Source of the DNA: Dehalococcoidia bacterium
GTDB taxonomy: Bacteria; Chloroflexota; Dehalococcoidia; SZUA-161
Direction of reading: 5' to 3'
DNA length: 6,954 nt
NCBI GenBank assembly: GCA_020344295.1
Contig: CP070819.1
Span: 2,007,891-2,014,844, forward strand
The notes beneath the pieces are model-generated. The model worked only from the letters and a program-made list of their open reading frames with translations. It searched no databases and had not been told where the DNA came from. The translations under genes and the position numbers were made by a program. Below are positions 1-6,721 of the stretch, piece after piece. How positions within the stretch are numbered: the first letter of the stretch is position 1; every line of letters begins with the position of its first letter.

Positions 1-522
1 ATCAATCCCGTGGGCGTAGCCACAGCCCTGGCGGCACCCGTTATCATGATGTTTGGTAGCGGGGAACTGAAGAGTGAGTATCTACCAAAGATACTCAAAG
101 GGGAGGCAACCTTCTGCCTGGGCTATTCCGAACCCGCCGCCGGAACCGACCTAGTAGGACTTCAAACCCGTGCTGATATCGATGGAGACCAGTATATTGT
201 CAACGGGCAGAAGGCCTTCACTACTGCAGCAGAGATCGCCGACTACTGCTGGCTCAGCGTCAAGACCGATCCCAAGGCCCCCAAGAGGAATCAGGGAATC
301 AGCCTGCTGATTGTCGATATGCAGACCCCCGGTGTCACGGTACGCGGAGTACCCACTATGAGCAGATACCGGGTGAACGATGTTTTCTTTCGCGATGTCA
401 GGGTACCGAAGAAGAACCTGGTGGGAGAGGAGAACCAGGGTTGGACGTACATAACTCAAGCACTGAGCCATGAGAGGCTTGCCTTCGGGGTTCAGGCGGC
501 TATCCTCAAACACACCTTCTAG
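1..522 (+). CDS. Acyl-CoA dehydrogenase, 5'-partial, upstream half (ends at in-frame TAG)
   Basis: FAD-dependent alpha,beta-desaturation of an acyl-CoA thioester in the cytoplasm, passing electrons to ETF. The frame is open to the left edge, so roughly the first 100 residues of a family of about 385-400 are missing. Visible are the middle beta-domain motifs: SEPAAGTDL (FAD/substrate-binding 'SEPxAGTD' signature, about 130-156) and NGQKAFTT (usual NGQKxWxT), then the start of the C-terminal helical domain at 'ALSHERLAF'. The Glu of that HER (codon 472-474) sits where isovaleryl-CoA and long-chain acyl-CoA dehydrogenases carry their catalytic base. The frame stops at TAG 520-522, in the middle of a long helix, and the same frame resumes directly with family-like sequence. 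The gene is therefore one dehydrogenase interrupted by a stop: a recent pseudogene, a sequence error, or a read-through/recoded codon. Family call is confident; substrate is not determinable. Confidence 0.9.
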   Translation: MNPVGVATALAAPVIMMFGSGELKSEYLPKILKGEATFCLGYSEPAAGTDLVGLQTRADIDGDQYIVNGQKAFTTAAEIADYCWLSVKTDPKAPKRNQGISLLIVDMQTPGVTVRGVPTMSRYRVNDVFFRDVRVPKKNLVGEENQGWTYITQALSHERLAFGVQAAILKHTF

Positions 523-921
523 CAACTCTTGAAGCATACCCGTGAAGTAAAGCGAAACGGCAGGCCGCTTTCGGATGACCGCACAATACGGCAGAAGCTG
601 GCCCAGCTTGCAATCGAGATCGAGATATCACGACTGTTCGGCTCCCGGTTGATCTGGATGCTGGAGAAAGGTATGAGCACGTATTACGAAGCTTCGATGG
701 CAAAGGTGTTCGTGACCGAGCTGGAGCAGCGCCAGGCTAATATGGGTATGCAGATACTGGGGCTGCACGGGCAGTTGAAGAGAGGCTCCGCATGGGCACC
801 GCTCGATGGGGAAATAGAGGATGCCTACAGGTACTCTGTTATGGGCACCATCGGCGGCGGCTCCAACGAGCTCCAGCGAATGATCACCGCGATCGCCGGC
901 CTCGGCCTTCCCCGTGGCTAG
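523..921 (+). CDS. Acyl-CoA dehydrogenase, C-terminal half after the in-frame TAG
   Basis: Same reading frame as the preceding segment, continuing the C-terminal four-helix domain: TREVKRNGRPL (equivalent of the usual 'RkqFGkPi'), 'RQKLAQLAIEIEISR', 'EASMAKVFVTELEQR', 'ILGLHGQ' and the terminal 'GGGSNELQRMI...GLGLPRG'. Together the two parts give a normal family C-terminus ending at TAG 919-921. Independent translation is unlikely: the first possible start is TTG at 529, only two codons after the stop, with no purine-rich Shine-Dalgarno before it, and the product would lack the FAD/substrate domain. The position of the canonical MCAD-type catalytic Glu ('YEGTNE') reads GGGSNE, with Gly at codon 856-858. 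This is seen in several bacterial subfamilies that place the base elsewhere, as in the HER motif of the upstream half. Confidence 0.85.
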   Translation, partial: QLLKHTREVKRNGRPLSDDRTIRQKLAQLAIEIEISRLFGSRLIWMLEKGMSTYYEASMAKVFVTELEQRQANMGMQILGLHGQLKRGSAWAPLDGEIEDAYRYSVMGTIGGGSNELQRMITAIAGLGLPRG

Positions 922-1130
922 ATACCACCTTCCTGTAATAGCTGACGGAGATCATACCCCCACATATACTCCATTTACCCCCGAACGTGTCGAAGGATGA
1001 ATGTGGTAGAAATCCAACCCGTATTTATGAAACAGCATCCCCTTAACGGTTGTTGAAATGGGTGATACTAAGAATGATATTATTAATAGCTTAGAGTGAA
1101 AGACTATGTAATGCATTGACTGAAGACGTA

Positions 1131-3404
1131 TCAGCCTGTTCCACTGGGAGTCTTTTCTTTTGTCACTAACTGGCCGCTTAGGGGCAGGGAGAAGCCGAAG
1201 GTCGAGCCTTGACCCAGACGGCTGTGCACCCATATCCGCCCACCGTGCAGTTCTACCAGATTCTTACATAAAGCAAGCCCGAGACCGAGTCCGCTCATCC
1301 TCTCCCGATCGCTATCTATGCGGTAATAAGGATTGAACAGCCGTTTTTGCTCTCTCTTGGTAATTCCCGGTCCTCTGTCATTTATCTCTACTACTAGGTA
1401 CCCTCCGTCATGCCCTGCGCTCAGCGTGATCGCCTCGCCATCGGGCGTGAACTTGAAGGCATTGTTAAGCAGGTTCGTGACAATCTGCTGTACTCTGACT
1501 TTATCGCAGTATACCGGTGGCAGTGAGGTGGGCAGCTTACATTTTAGGGACTGTCCCCGGCTGGCGGGAATTGAGGAGACATCCTCGATAACCTCTTTCA
1601 ATAGTTCCAATGCATCTATCTTCGCGGGCTTTACCTGCAGCATGCCCACTTCGCCACGTGCCAAGTCGAGGAGCTCATTGATCCTGTTGTTAAGATTAAC
1701 AGCGCCCCGGCTGATGTTCCGGGCTATCTTCAGGGAGACCTCGTCCTTGAGTTCCCTAGTCAGAGTCTCGCTGGATATCATCACTGGCGTGAGCGGGGTT
1801 TTCAGCTCGTGTGCCAGCGCCCTGGTGAACTCCATTCTTTTCTTCATTTCCATTTCCAATTTCCTGCGCATTGTTTTCTCGCGCTTGTAGAGCTTCTCGA
1901 GCTTCGCCTCCGCCTTCTTGCGCTCGGTAATCTCTCTCTCAAGTATTTCCACTGTGTCCTTCAGGTTCAAAGTGCGTTGTTCCACCAGCTCTTCTAGCCG
2001 GCGGCTGTATTTCGCCAGTTCCTCCTCAGCCTGCTTTCGTTCTTCGATATCTCTTAAACTCCCGATTATAGAGACCGGCGTATCTCTGTCATCGAAGACA
2101 ACCGATCGGATGTCGTGTACCCATCTGTACCCCAGTTCTTTATGCCTGAAACGATATTCAGCACCTAGGGCATCTCTTTCTCCAACACCCCGGGTTACCA
2201 ACAGGATAACGTTCTCCGACAGCATCTTCAGATCATCGGGGTGAGCCAGAAGATGCATCCCGTCAACACCCAGATCGATCATTTCGTCAGGGGTGTAGCC
2301 AATGACGGCAGTTGATGACGGGCTTACATAATCGTATGTGCCGGTAACGAGGTTCAATCTGTAAACCATATCAAGCGAGTTATCGAGTACGTTTCGGAAC
2401 CTCTCCTCGCTCTCACGCAGCGCTTCCTCCGCCTGTCGACGCTGAAGGGCTACCGATGCCTGCTTTACAAATGCCTCTATAATGCCCGGATTTCTCAACT
2501 CCGCCCCTTCTCTGGTGAGTAAAGAGGCACCGCCAAATAATTGACCTTTCCATGTAAAACCAATAGCGTATGCTCCTGCCGTATTAAGGAGTCGCTCAAT
2601 CTTATGGCAGAGGGACAAAAGTATATTTTCCGAAGCGAGTGCGTACAAACCACCGTCTACCTTCACCAACCTGTTAGTCGACAACCCAATTCTAGCATTG
2701 TTATCAATCGGCAGTGACAACCCTACAGGGGAAGCCCCCAGCATCTCAATTACAGCGTCTGTGTGCTCCTCAAATCCCAAAGCTACGCGGACACAAAATG
2801 CGGATGATTCCTCATCGAACGAGCTCACAAAGATTACTGAGTCTCCGGTAAGTTCCCTCAGTCGTTGTCCTATGAAATGGTAGATGTCCTCTTCAGGCGA
2901 GAGTTCAACTAATTCCATCGCTGTTCTTGATAAAAACTCCAGACCATAGGTATAATCCCTCTCCCTTTTCTCAGCCTCTTTGCGCTCGGTGATGTCATGA
3001 AAACTGGCAACAATGCCACCCACAACCGGATCGTTCAGCAGGTTGCGCCCTGTGATTTCAAATATGCGCCACGAACCATCTCTATGCCGACAGCGTACTT
3101 CATCGCTCACTATCGAGCCGGGCGTCTGCTTCAACCCGTCAAACAGCTCAAGGTCAGCTGTTATCTCGTCCAGTTCCACAAAGTCGAATGCACTCCTGCC
3201 GGACAGTTCTTCTCTTTTGTATCCCAGTATTTCTTCAAGTGTTCGGCTGTTATACAGGATGTTCCCGCCAGCATCCACAACAGCAACCGCGTCCAGGTAA
3301 TTCTCTATGAGGGATCTGAAATACTCTTCGGCAGGCCTCAATACCTGCCCGGCCTTTCCTCCGCTGCCAGAAGCATTTCGTCTTGTCTCTGTTCTCTTTC
3401 CCAT
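1131..3404 (-). CDS. Soluble PAS-GAF-PAS hybrid-sensor histidine kinase (orphan)
   Basis: A 757-residue two-component sensor kinase that autophosphorylates on His and would pass phosphate to an unidentified response regulator. Domains in order: PAS/PAC 1 (about 28-142, ending 'HDITERKEAE'), GAF-like (about 155-322), PAS/PAC 2 (about 335-457, ending 'RDIEERKQAE'), a charged coiled coil (about 455-525), HisKA (about 523-588) with H-box ALAHELKTPLTP and phosphoacceptor H532 (codon 1809-1811), and HATPase_c (about 632-742). The ATP-binding boxes are intact: N-box 'QQIVTNLLNNAF', G1 'DRGPG' (676-680), F-box 'LFNPYYR', G2 'GLGLGL' (705-710). There is no membrane segment or signal peptide, so it is a cytoplasmic sensor; ligand unknown. 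No receiver domain is fused and no regulator lies in the window. ATG 3404 is the farthest possible start, because an in-frame TGA lies two codons upstream (3408-3410). The upstream GGTGAGGA abuts the ATG closely, so initiation may be weak or start slightly downstream. Confidence 0.93.
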   Translation of the reverse strand: MGKRTETRRNASGSGGKAGQVLRPAEEYFRSLIENYLDAVAVVDAGGNILYNSRTLEEILGYKREELSGRSAFDFVELDEITADLELFDGLKQTPGSIVSDEVRCRHRDGSWRIFEITGRNLLNDPVVGGIVASFHDITERKEAEKRERDYTYGLEFLSRTAMELVELSPEEDIYHFIGQRLRELTGDSVIFVSSFDEESSAFCVRVALGFEEHTDAVIEMLGASPVGLSLPIDNNARIGLSTNRLVKVDGGLYALASENILLSLCHKIERLLNTAGAYAIGFTWKGQLFGGASLLTREGAELRNPGIIEAFVKQASVALQRRQAEEALRESEERFRNVLDNSLDMVYRLNLVTGTYDYVSPSSTAVIGYTPDEMIDLGVDGMHLLAHPDDLKMLSENVILLVTRGVGERDALGAEYRFRHKELGYRWVHDIRSVVFDDRDTPVSIIGSLRDIEERKQAEEELAKYSRRLEELVEQRTLNLKDTVEILEREITERKKAEAKLEKLYKREKTMRRKLEMEMKKRMEFTRALAHELKTPLTPVMISSETLTRELKDEVSLKIARNISRGAVNLNNRINELLDLARGEVGMLQVKPAKIDALELLKEVIEDVSSIPASRGQSLKCKLPTSLPPVYCDKVRVQQIVTNLLNNAFKFTPDGEAITLSAGHDGGYLVVEINDRGPGITKREQKRLFNPYYRIDSDRERMSGLGLGLALCKNLVELHGGRIWVHSRLGQGSTFGFSLPLSGQLVTKEKTPSGTG

Positions 3405-3493
3405 TCCTCACCATATCACGACAGAATAATAACTTCGTTTATCACTGAACAGCATCACTGCAGACCAACGCTTGCGTTTCCCTAAATAAATAA

Positions 3494-3638
3494 AATGCAC
3501 TTAGCTCCTGCATCACGTCGCCCGAAATAACAATGAATATAGACCACGATACATATCTTACCGCTAATCTGCTATTAACCCCATAAGGGACATCACAAAC
3601 GAATGTAGGGGGGATTATACACTTATGTTAAGTGCATT
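3494..3638. repeat. Inverted CACTTA motifs (possible operator sites)
   Basis: AATGCACTTA at 3494-3503 is an exact inverted match to TAAGTGCATT at 3629-3638. The right copy overlaps a perfect 6+6 dyad with a 3-nt spacer, CACTTA-TGT-TAAGTG, at 3620-3634. A perfect short dyad plus a distant half-site between two divergent genes is compatible with binding of a dimeric regulator, possibly with looping, or with the ends of a small decayed element of about 145 bp. The identity of any binding protein cannot be told from the sequence, and ten matching bases in AT-rich DNA could be chance. Confidence 0.35.
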
Positions 3639-3730
3639 GCAACAATAGGGCCAATGCTTAGTTATCCGGGCTGGAAAGCCATTCCCACAGCAGATTGGGG
3701 GTTCATTTCATTCTACCCACACGACATCCA

Positions 3731-3760
3731 GTAATGGGCGATCATATAGATCGCCCCTAC
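3731..3760. repeat. Palindromic hairpin, GTA..GGGCGATC-ATATA-GATCGCCC.TAC
   Basis: Perfect 8-bp stem (GGGCGATC at 3736-3743, GATCGCCC at 3749-3756) with a 5-nt ATATA loop, extended after a small internal loop by GTA (3731-3733) pairing with TAC (3758-3760). It has no T-run on either side, so it is not a typical intrinsic terminator, and it lies between divergent genes where no terminator is expected. The GATCGCCCCTAC arm resembles REP-like intergenic palindromes of the 'GTAGGGGCGA...TCGCCCCTAC' kind; that likeness is from memory. Confidence 0.6.
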
Positions 3761-3860
3761 ACTTCCATGTCATTTCCAAAAAATAGAATATAAACCATTC
3801 ACATTGAACCTGTCGAAGGGATCCTGTCAACGAGCGAAGGTGACATGAATCAAGCATCTG

Positions 3861-3889
3861 TTGACAAACACAACCTCGAAGCATAGCAT
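3861..3889 (+). promoter_or_regulatory. Probable sigma-70 promoter of the VOC gene
   Basis: TTGACA (3861-3866, perfect -35) is followed after 17 bp by TAGCAT (3884-3889, four of six matches to TATAAT). Transcription would start near 3896, leaving a leader of about 35 nt that carries the AGGAGG ribosome-binding site of the VOC gene. Orientation, spacing and position all fit; the -10 box is only fair. Confidence 0.45.
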
Positions 3890-3931
3890 GTGGCAGTCAT
3901 TAATCGAGGAGCAAGAGAGGAGGAATAAGAG

Positions 3932-4396
3932 ATGCATCTTCACCACGTTGCCATAAGTGTAAAGGACATAGAGAAATCGCTCGTTTTCTACAGAGATGCA
4001 CTCGGGCTGACCGTGTTCAAAGACGAAATAATATCCGGACCCGAAGTCGATACCGCTCTCATGGAGAGCAATGCCAGGGTTCGTATGGTCCTGTTAATGG
4101 ATGAAGCGGGAAATATGATCGAGCTGCTGGACTGGCTGTCGCCACAGGTAAGAGAGAGACCGCCCGAGCACCGGAACTTCACTTCCGCAGGTCTGGCGGA
4201 GGTATGTTTCGTGGTCCCCGACCTCCAGAAAGCAGAGGAAGACCTGGCAAGATACGGTTTGAAGTTCAGAACCCCAATCTGGCCATTCGGTAAAGGTACC
4301 GATATGTTCGGTGGCGGCTATGCTGCGATTAGATACACGGAAGACCCTAATGGCGTGCCGGTTGAACTGATGCAGCTCTTCGGTCCGGGTGAATAG
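3932..4396 (+). CDS. VOC-family protein (glyoxalase / methylmalonyl-CoA epimerase-like)
   Basis: A 154-residue cytoplasmic protein with two beta-alpha-beta-beta-beta modules typical of vicinal-oxygen-chelate metalloenzymes. Module 1 starts 'HHVAISVKDIEKSLVFYRD' (about 4-66); module 2 starts at 'GLAEVCFVVPDLQKA' (about 87-149) and ends 'DPNGVPVELMQ', the usual 'DPdGnxiEl' strand. Likely metal ligands are H5, E64 (in 'MIELLDW') and E145; the fourth, normally a His in 'GxxHiaF', is E90 here. Length and layout suit methylmalonyl-CoA epimerase, glyoxalase I or a small lyase/dioxygenase-like member, and the substrate cannot be assigned. The start is well supported: AGGAGG at 3918-3923, 8 nt before ATG, behind a good promoter. 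It is monocistronic in this window, and its 3' end faces the molybdoenzyme gene 40 bp away. An acyl-CoA role fits the dehydrogenase nearby but is inference. Confidence 0.88.
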   Translation: MHLHHVAISVKDIEKSLVFYRDALGLTVFKDEIISGPEVDTALMESNARVRMVLLMDEAGNMIELLDWLSPQVRERPPEHRNFTSAGLAEVCFVVPDLQKAEEDLARYGLKFRTPIWPFGKGTDMFGGGYAAIRYTEDPNGVPVELMQLFGPGE

Positions 4397-4436
4397 TATA
4401 AAAACCGAGGGGCTTTATCCGGCCCAGTCGTTAGAG

Positions 4437-6635
4437 TTAGGCCTTCCGGACCTCACATAGCACATCGAGCATGGCTGAGTTGGGCTCGAACACAGCCGAC
4501 TGTGCCGGGTTTATCGTAGCATGGGTCAGCGCCTGGAAGGTGCCCTCGGCGAAATGTTCGCGCCACCAGCCCTCATAGATGCTCACTGCCCCTGGCCTCA
4601 CCCCCTGATGGACCCTTGCCCTCAGCTTCACACTTCCCCGATCGTTGAAGGCTTCCACCATATCGCCGTCCTCGATGCCCCGGTCCCCGGCGTCAACGGG
4701 ATTCATCTCCAGCACAGGCTCGGGATCGAGCTCCCTCAGCCAGGCAACGTTCGCCATTAGAGAGTGGTTACCGTACTTGGTGTGCGGAGACAGGTAGCTC
4801 AACGGATACTTGCTCGCAGCCGGGCGGCGCACGCTCTCTATGGGCTCAAGGTACAGCGGCAACTCCTGCCCGAACTCCTTCATGCGCTCGGAATAGAACT
4901 CAATCCTTCCCGATGGATTACGGAATCCGGTAACATTATAAGGACCGACCTCAACCGGCCCTTGCTTCAGCTTCTCCAGAGTTATCCCTTCCATCGAGGG
5001 GTGACCCGATGTGACCACACGCCTGACATACTCCTCGGCGCTGAGGACAAAGTCCTCGCCCAGACCCAGCTTCAATCCCAGCTCATTTACAATGTCCCGA
5101 TCCGGCTTCGAATCGTGCAGAGGCTCTATCACCTTCGGCTGTAGCTGCATATAGGGGCTAAAGAGATCGAGAGGCGTTTGTAAGTCGAGGTGCTCGTAGA
5201 AGCTGCAGGTCGGCAGGACGATGTCCGCATAGCGGGCGCTGTTCGTCATGAACATGTCCGCCACGACTATAAATTCCAGATTCGGCACCAGCTCTTTTAT
5301 AATTCTGTTGTTGTCCGGGTTCTGGTTCATGAAGTTATGACCGGCGATCCACAGCGACTTGATAGGGTACGGCTCACCTTTGGTGATCGCCTCATATGCC
5401 TGCAGCAGAGACAACGGCCGGGGAAAGCTCTCGCCATAGAGTATAGTCCCGCCGTTAAACAGGAACCTGCGATAGCCCTCTGAATAGCCCTCGAGGTTGA
5501 TGCTGCCGGTCACTGCCGCCAGAGCATTAACTGCCCGATAGCTCACATCACCGTGAAAGGTCCTCTGCATTCCCATGCTGGTGTATGCGGCAATCGGCCT
5601 GCGCGTGACATGATCCATCGCCAGCCTCTCTATCGTTTGTGCAGGTACCTCTGTTATCCCGGCGGCCTTCTCCAGCGGGTACTGCTTCGCCAGGTCGGCC
5701 AGCAGTTGGAATGCCGGCTGGCACTGTATTCCTGCGACCTCGTAGGAGCCGCTTAATGCCGGTGTCACATCCTTTTCATCAAATATCGCATGCTTACTGG
5801 CTTTGGTGTCCCAGACCATATGCCTGTCGGAGCCACCTGAGACAACATCGCTCTCCCTTAAGAAGAGACCGTTGTCACTCCGCACCAGGAATGGCCCGAC
5901 CGTATGCTCCGTGATGAAAGGCTCGTCCTGAAGGCCCCTCTCGAAAATCACGTTCATCATCCCCAGAATCAGGGCTACATCCGTCCCCGGCCGGATCGAA
6001 ATGTATTCATCCGCCTTGGACGCGCTGCTGGTAAAGCGCGGGTCTATCGCGACCAGTCTGGCCCCGCCCTCTTTCGCGTCCCTGATCCTCCGCCAGTAGT
6101 AGGGACGGGTCTCGCATTGATTTGCCCCCCACAGGACGCACATACCCGGCTTCTCGATATCCATTGTGTACAGACCCCCGTAATGGGTGCCGAAGCTTAG
6201 CTCGTCTCCGCACGGACCGGCGGCATCGCCGAAGCCGATCGGATTAATCATAGTAGCCTCCAGCGCACAGCACAGCCTAAGGTATGCTATCACCTCAATG
6301 ATCCAGGCCAGCGATTCCGGCCCGTATTTCTCACGGATTTCGGTCAGTCGGCTCGCTATGATGTCCAGGGCTTCATCCCATGTGATAGGCTGCCATTTAC
6401 CCTCTCCCCTCTCACCCATCCGCTTGAGGGGTTGCTTGAGCCGGTCGGGATGATAAACAAGCTGCGTGCTGCACAGCGCCCTGCCGCACAAATGTCGAAA
6501 CCTGCGATCGGGGAAATCGGCGGGGGACACCTTGACCAGTACACCGTCCCTGACGTGGGCATTAATCCCACACTTCACACCATCCACAATGCCACAGACA
6601 GTTCGAATCACCTGCTCTTCGCCAGACTTTACCAT
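4437..6635 (-). CDS. Molybdopterin (Mo/W-bisPGD) oxidoreductase, cytoplasmic, atypical Fe-S motif
   Basis: A 732-residue catalytic subunit of the DMSO-reductase superfamily. The N-terminal Fe-S domain has C14, C22 and C50, followed by 'LVYHPDRLKQPLKR', the conserved family signature. The position expected for the second Cys (C-x2/3-C-x3-C) holds V17/D18. R52 replaces the usual Lys of CxKG. The molybdopterin core covers about 80-540, with C142 ('AGPCGDE', codon 6210-6212) the likely metal ligand, 'CVLWGANQCETRP' and 'ARLVAIDPR' in the dinucleotide-binding fold, and 'YADIVLPTCSFYEH' later. The C-terminal molydop-binding domain spans about 609-727. There is no Tat signal or membrane segment, and no electron-transfer or anchor subunit gene is adjacent, so it may work alone, as acetylene hydratase does (about 730 residues, similar layout from memory), or with a partner encoded elsewhere. 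Start: AGGAGG at 6642-6647 lies 6 nt before the ATG. Substrate unknown; generic 'formate dehydrogenase' naming would be unsafe. Confidence 0.93.
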   Translation of the reverse strand: MVKSGEEQVIRTVCGIVDGVKCGINAHVRDGVLVKVSPADFPDRRFRHLCGRALCSTQLVYHPDRLKQPLKRMGERGEGKWQPITWDEALDIIASRLTEIREKYGPESLAWIIEVIAYLRLCCALEATMINPIGFGDAAGPCGDELSFGTHYGGLYTMDIEKPGMCVLWGANQCETRPYYWRRIRDAKEGGARLVAIDPRFTSSASKADEYISIRPGTDVALILGMMNVIFERGLQDEPFITEHTVGPFLVRSDNGLFLRESDVVSGGSDRHMVWDTKASKHAIFDEKDVTPALSGSYEVAGIQCQPAFQLLADLAKQYPLEKAAGITEVPAQTIERLAMDHVTRRPIAAYTSMGMQRTFHGDVSYRAVNALAAVTGSINLEGYSEGYRRFLFNGGTILYGESFPRPLSLLQAYEAITKGEPYPIKSLWIAGHNFMNQNPDNNRIIKELVPNLEFIVVADMFMTNSARYADIVLPTCSFYEHLDLQTPLDLFSPYMQLQPKVIEPLHDSKPDRDIVNELGLKLGLGEDFVLSAEEYVRRVVTSGHPSMEGITLEKLKQGPVEVGPYNVTGFRNPSGRIEFYSERMKEFGQELPLYLEPIESVRRPAASKYPLSYLSPHTKYGNHSLMANVAWLRELDPEPVLEMNPVDAGDRGIEDGDMVEAFNDRGSVKLRARVHQGVRPGAVSIYEGWWREHFAEGTFQALTHATINPAQSAVFEPNSAMLDVLCEVRKA

Positions 6636-6721
6636 TTCCGACCTCCTTTAGCTAAGATAATGGCTGAGTCAACAGTATAATCCAGGTTAGATCTCCTCCA
6701 CCTCCAGCGGGAATTTGGACA

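Larger units (their letters stand above)
3405..3931. other. 527-bp divergent intergenic region
   Basis: No convincing coding frame. It separates the minus-strand kinase from the plus-strand VOC gene and must hold promoters for both. Seen in it: a dyad CACTTA-TGT-TAAGTG at 3620-3634 with an inverted copy of its right arm (AATGCACTTA) at 3494-3503; a GTAGGGGGGATT tract at 3605-3616 and a strong hairpin at 3731-3760 that ends in the related GATCGCCCCTAC; GAACCTGTCGAAGG at 3806-3819, with a near copy at 983-996; and a sigma-70-like promoter at 3861-3889. No clear -35/-10 pair was found for the kinase on the minus strand, though the 3420-3500 segment is AT-rich. The repeats suggest a region that collects small palindromic elements. 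Confidence 0.6.

Noticed and set aside
151..703. Minus-strand frames across the dehydrogenase
   Set aside because: The plus-strand frame carries clear acyl-CoA dehydrogenase signatures on both sides of the amber codon, so the antisense frames are incidental.
922..1130. Gap between convergent dehydrogenase and kinase genes, checked for terminator or small RNA
   Set aside because: Only a 5-bp CTAAG/CTTAG pairing without a T-run was found; nothing supports a terminator or RNA gene.
1333..1890. 185-codon plus-strand frame (and others at 1918-2244, 2997-3485) inside the kinase gene
   Set aside because: These are antisense to a protein with intact HisKA/HATPase and PAS motifs, and their translations are Ser-rich with no recognisable domain. 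They are shadow frames.
4400..4425. Possible minus-strand terminator: GGGC-8 nt-GCCC stem followed by five T
   Set aside because: The stem is only 4 bp with an 8-nt loop, and the T-run starts five bases after it. Too weak to call, although the position after the molybdoenzyme stop is right.
4521..6453. Several plus-strand frames of 60-126 codons opposite the molybdoenzyme
   Set aside because: The molybdoenzyme on the minus strand is complete with family motifs along its whole length; the opposite frames show no domain or ribosome-binding site.
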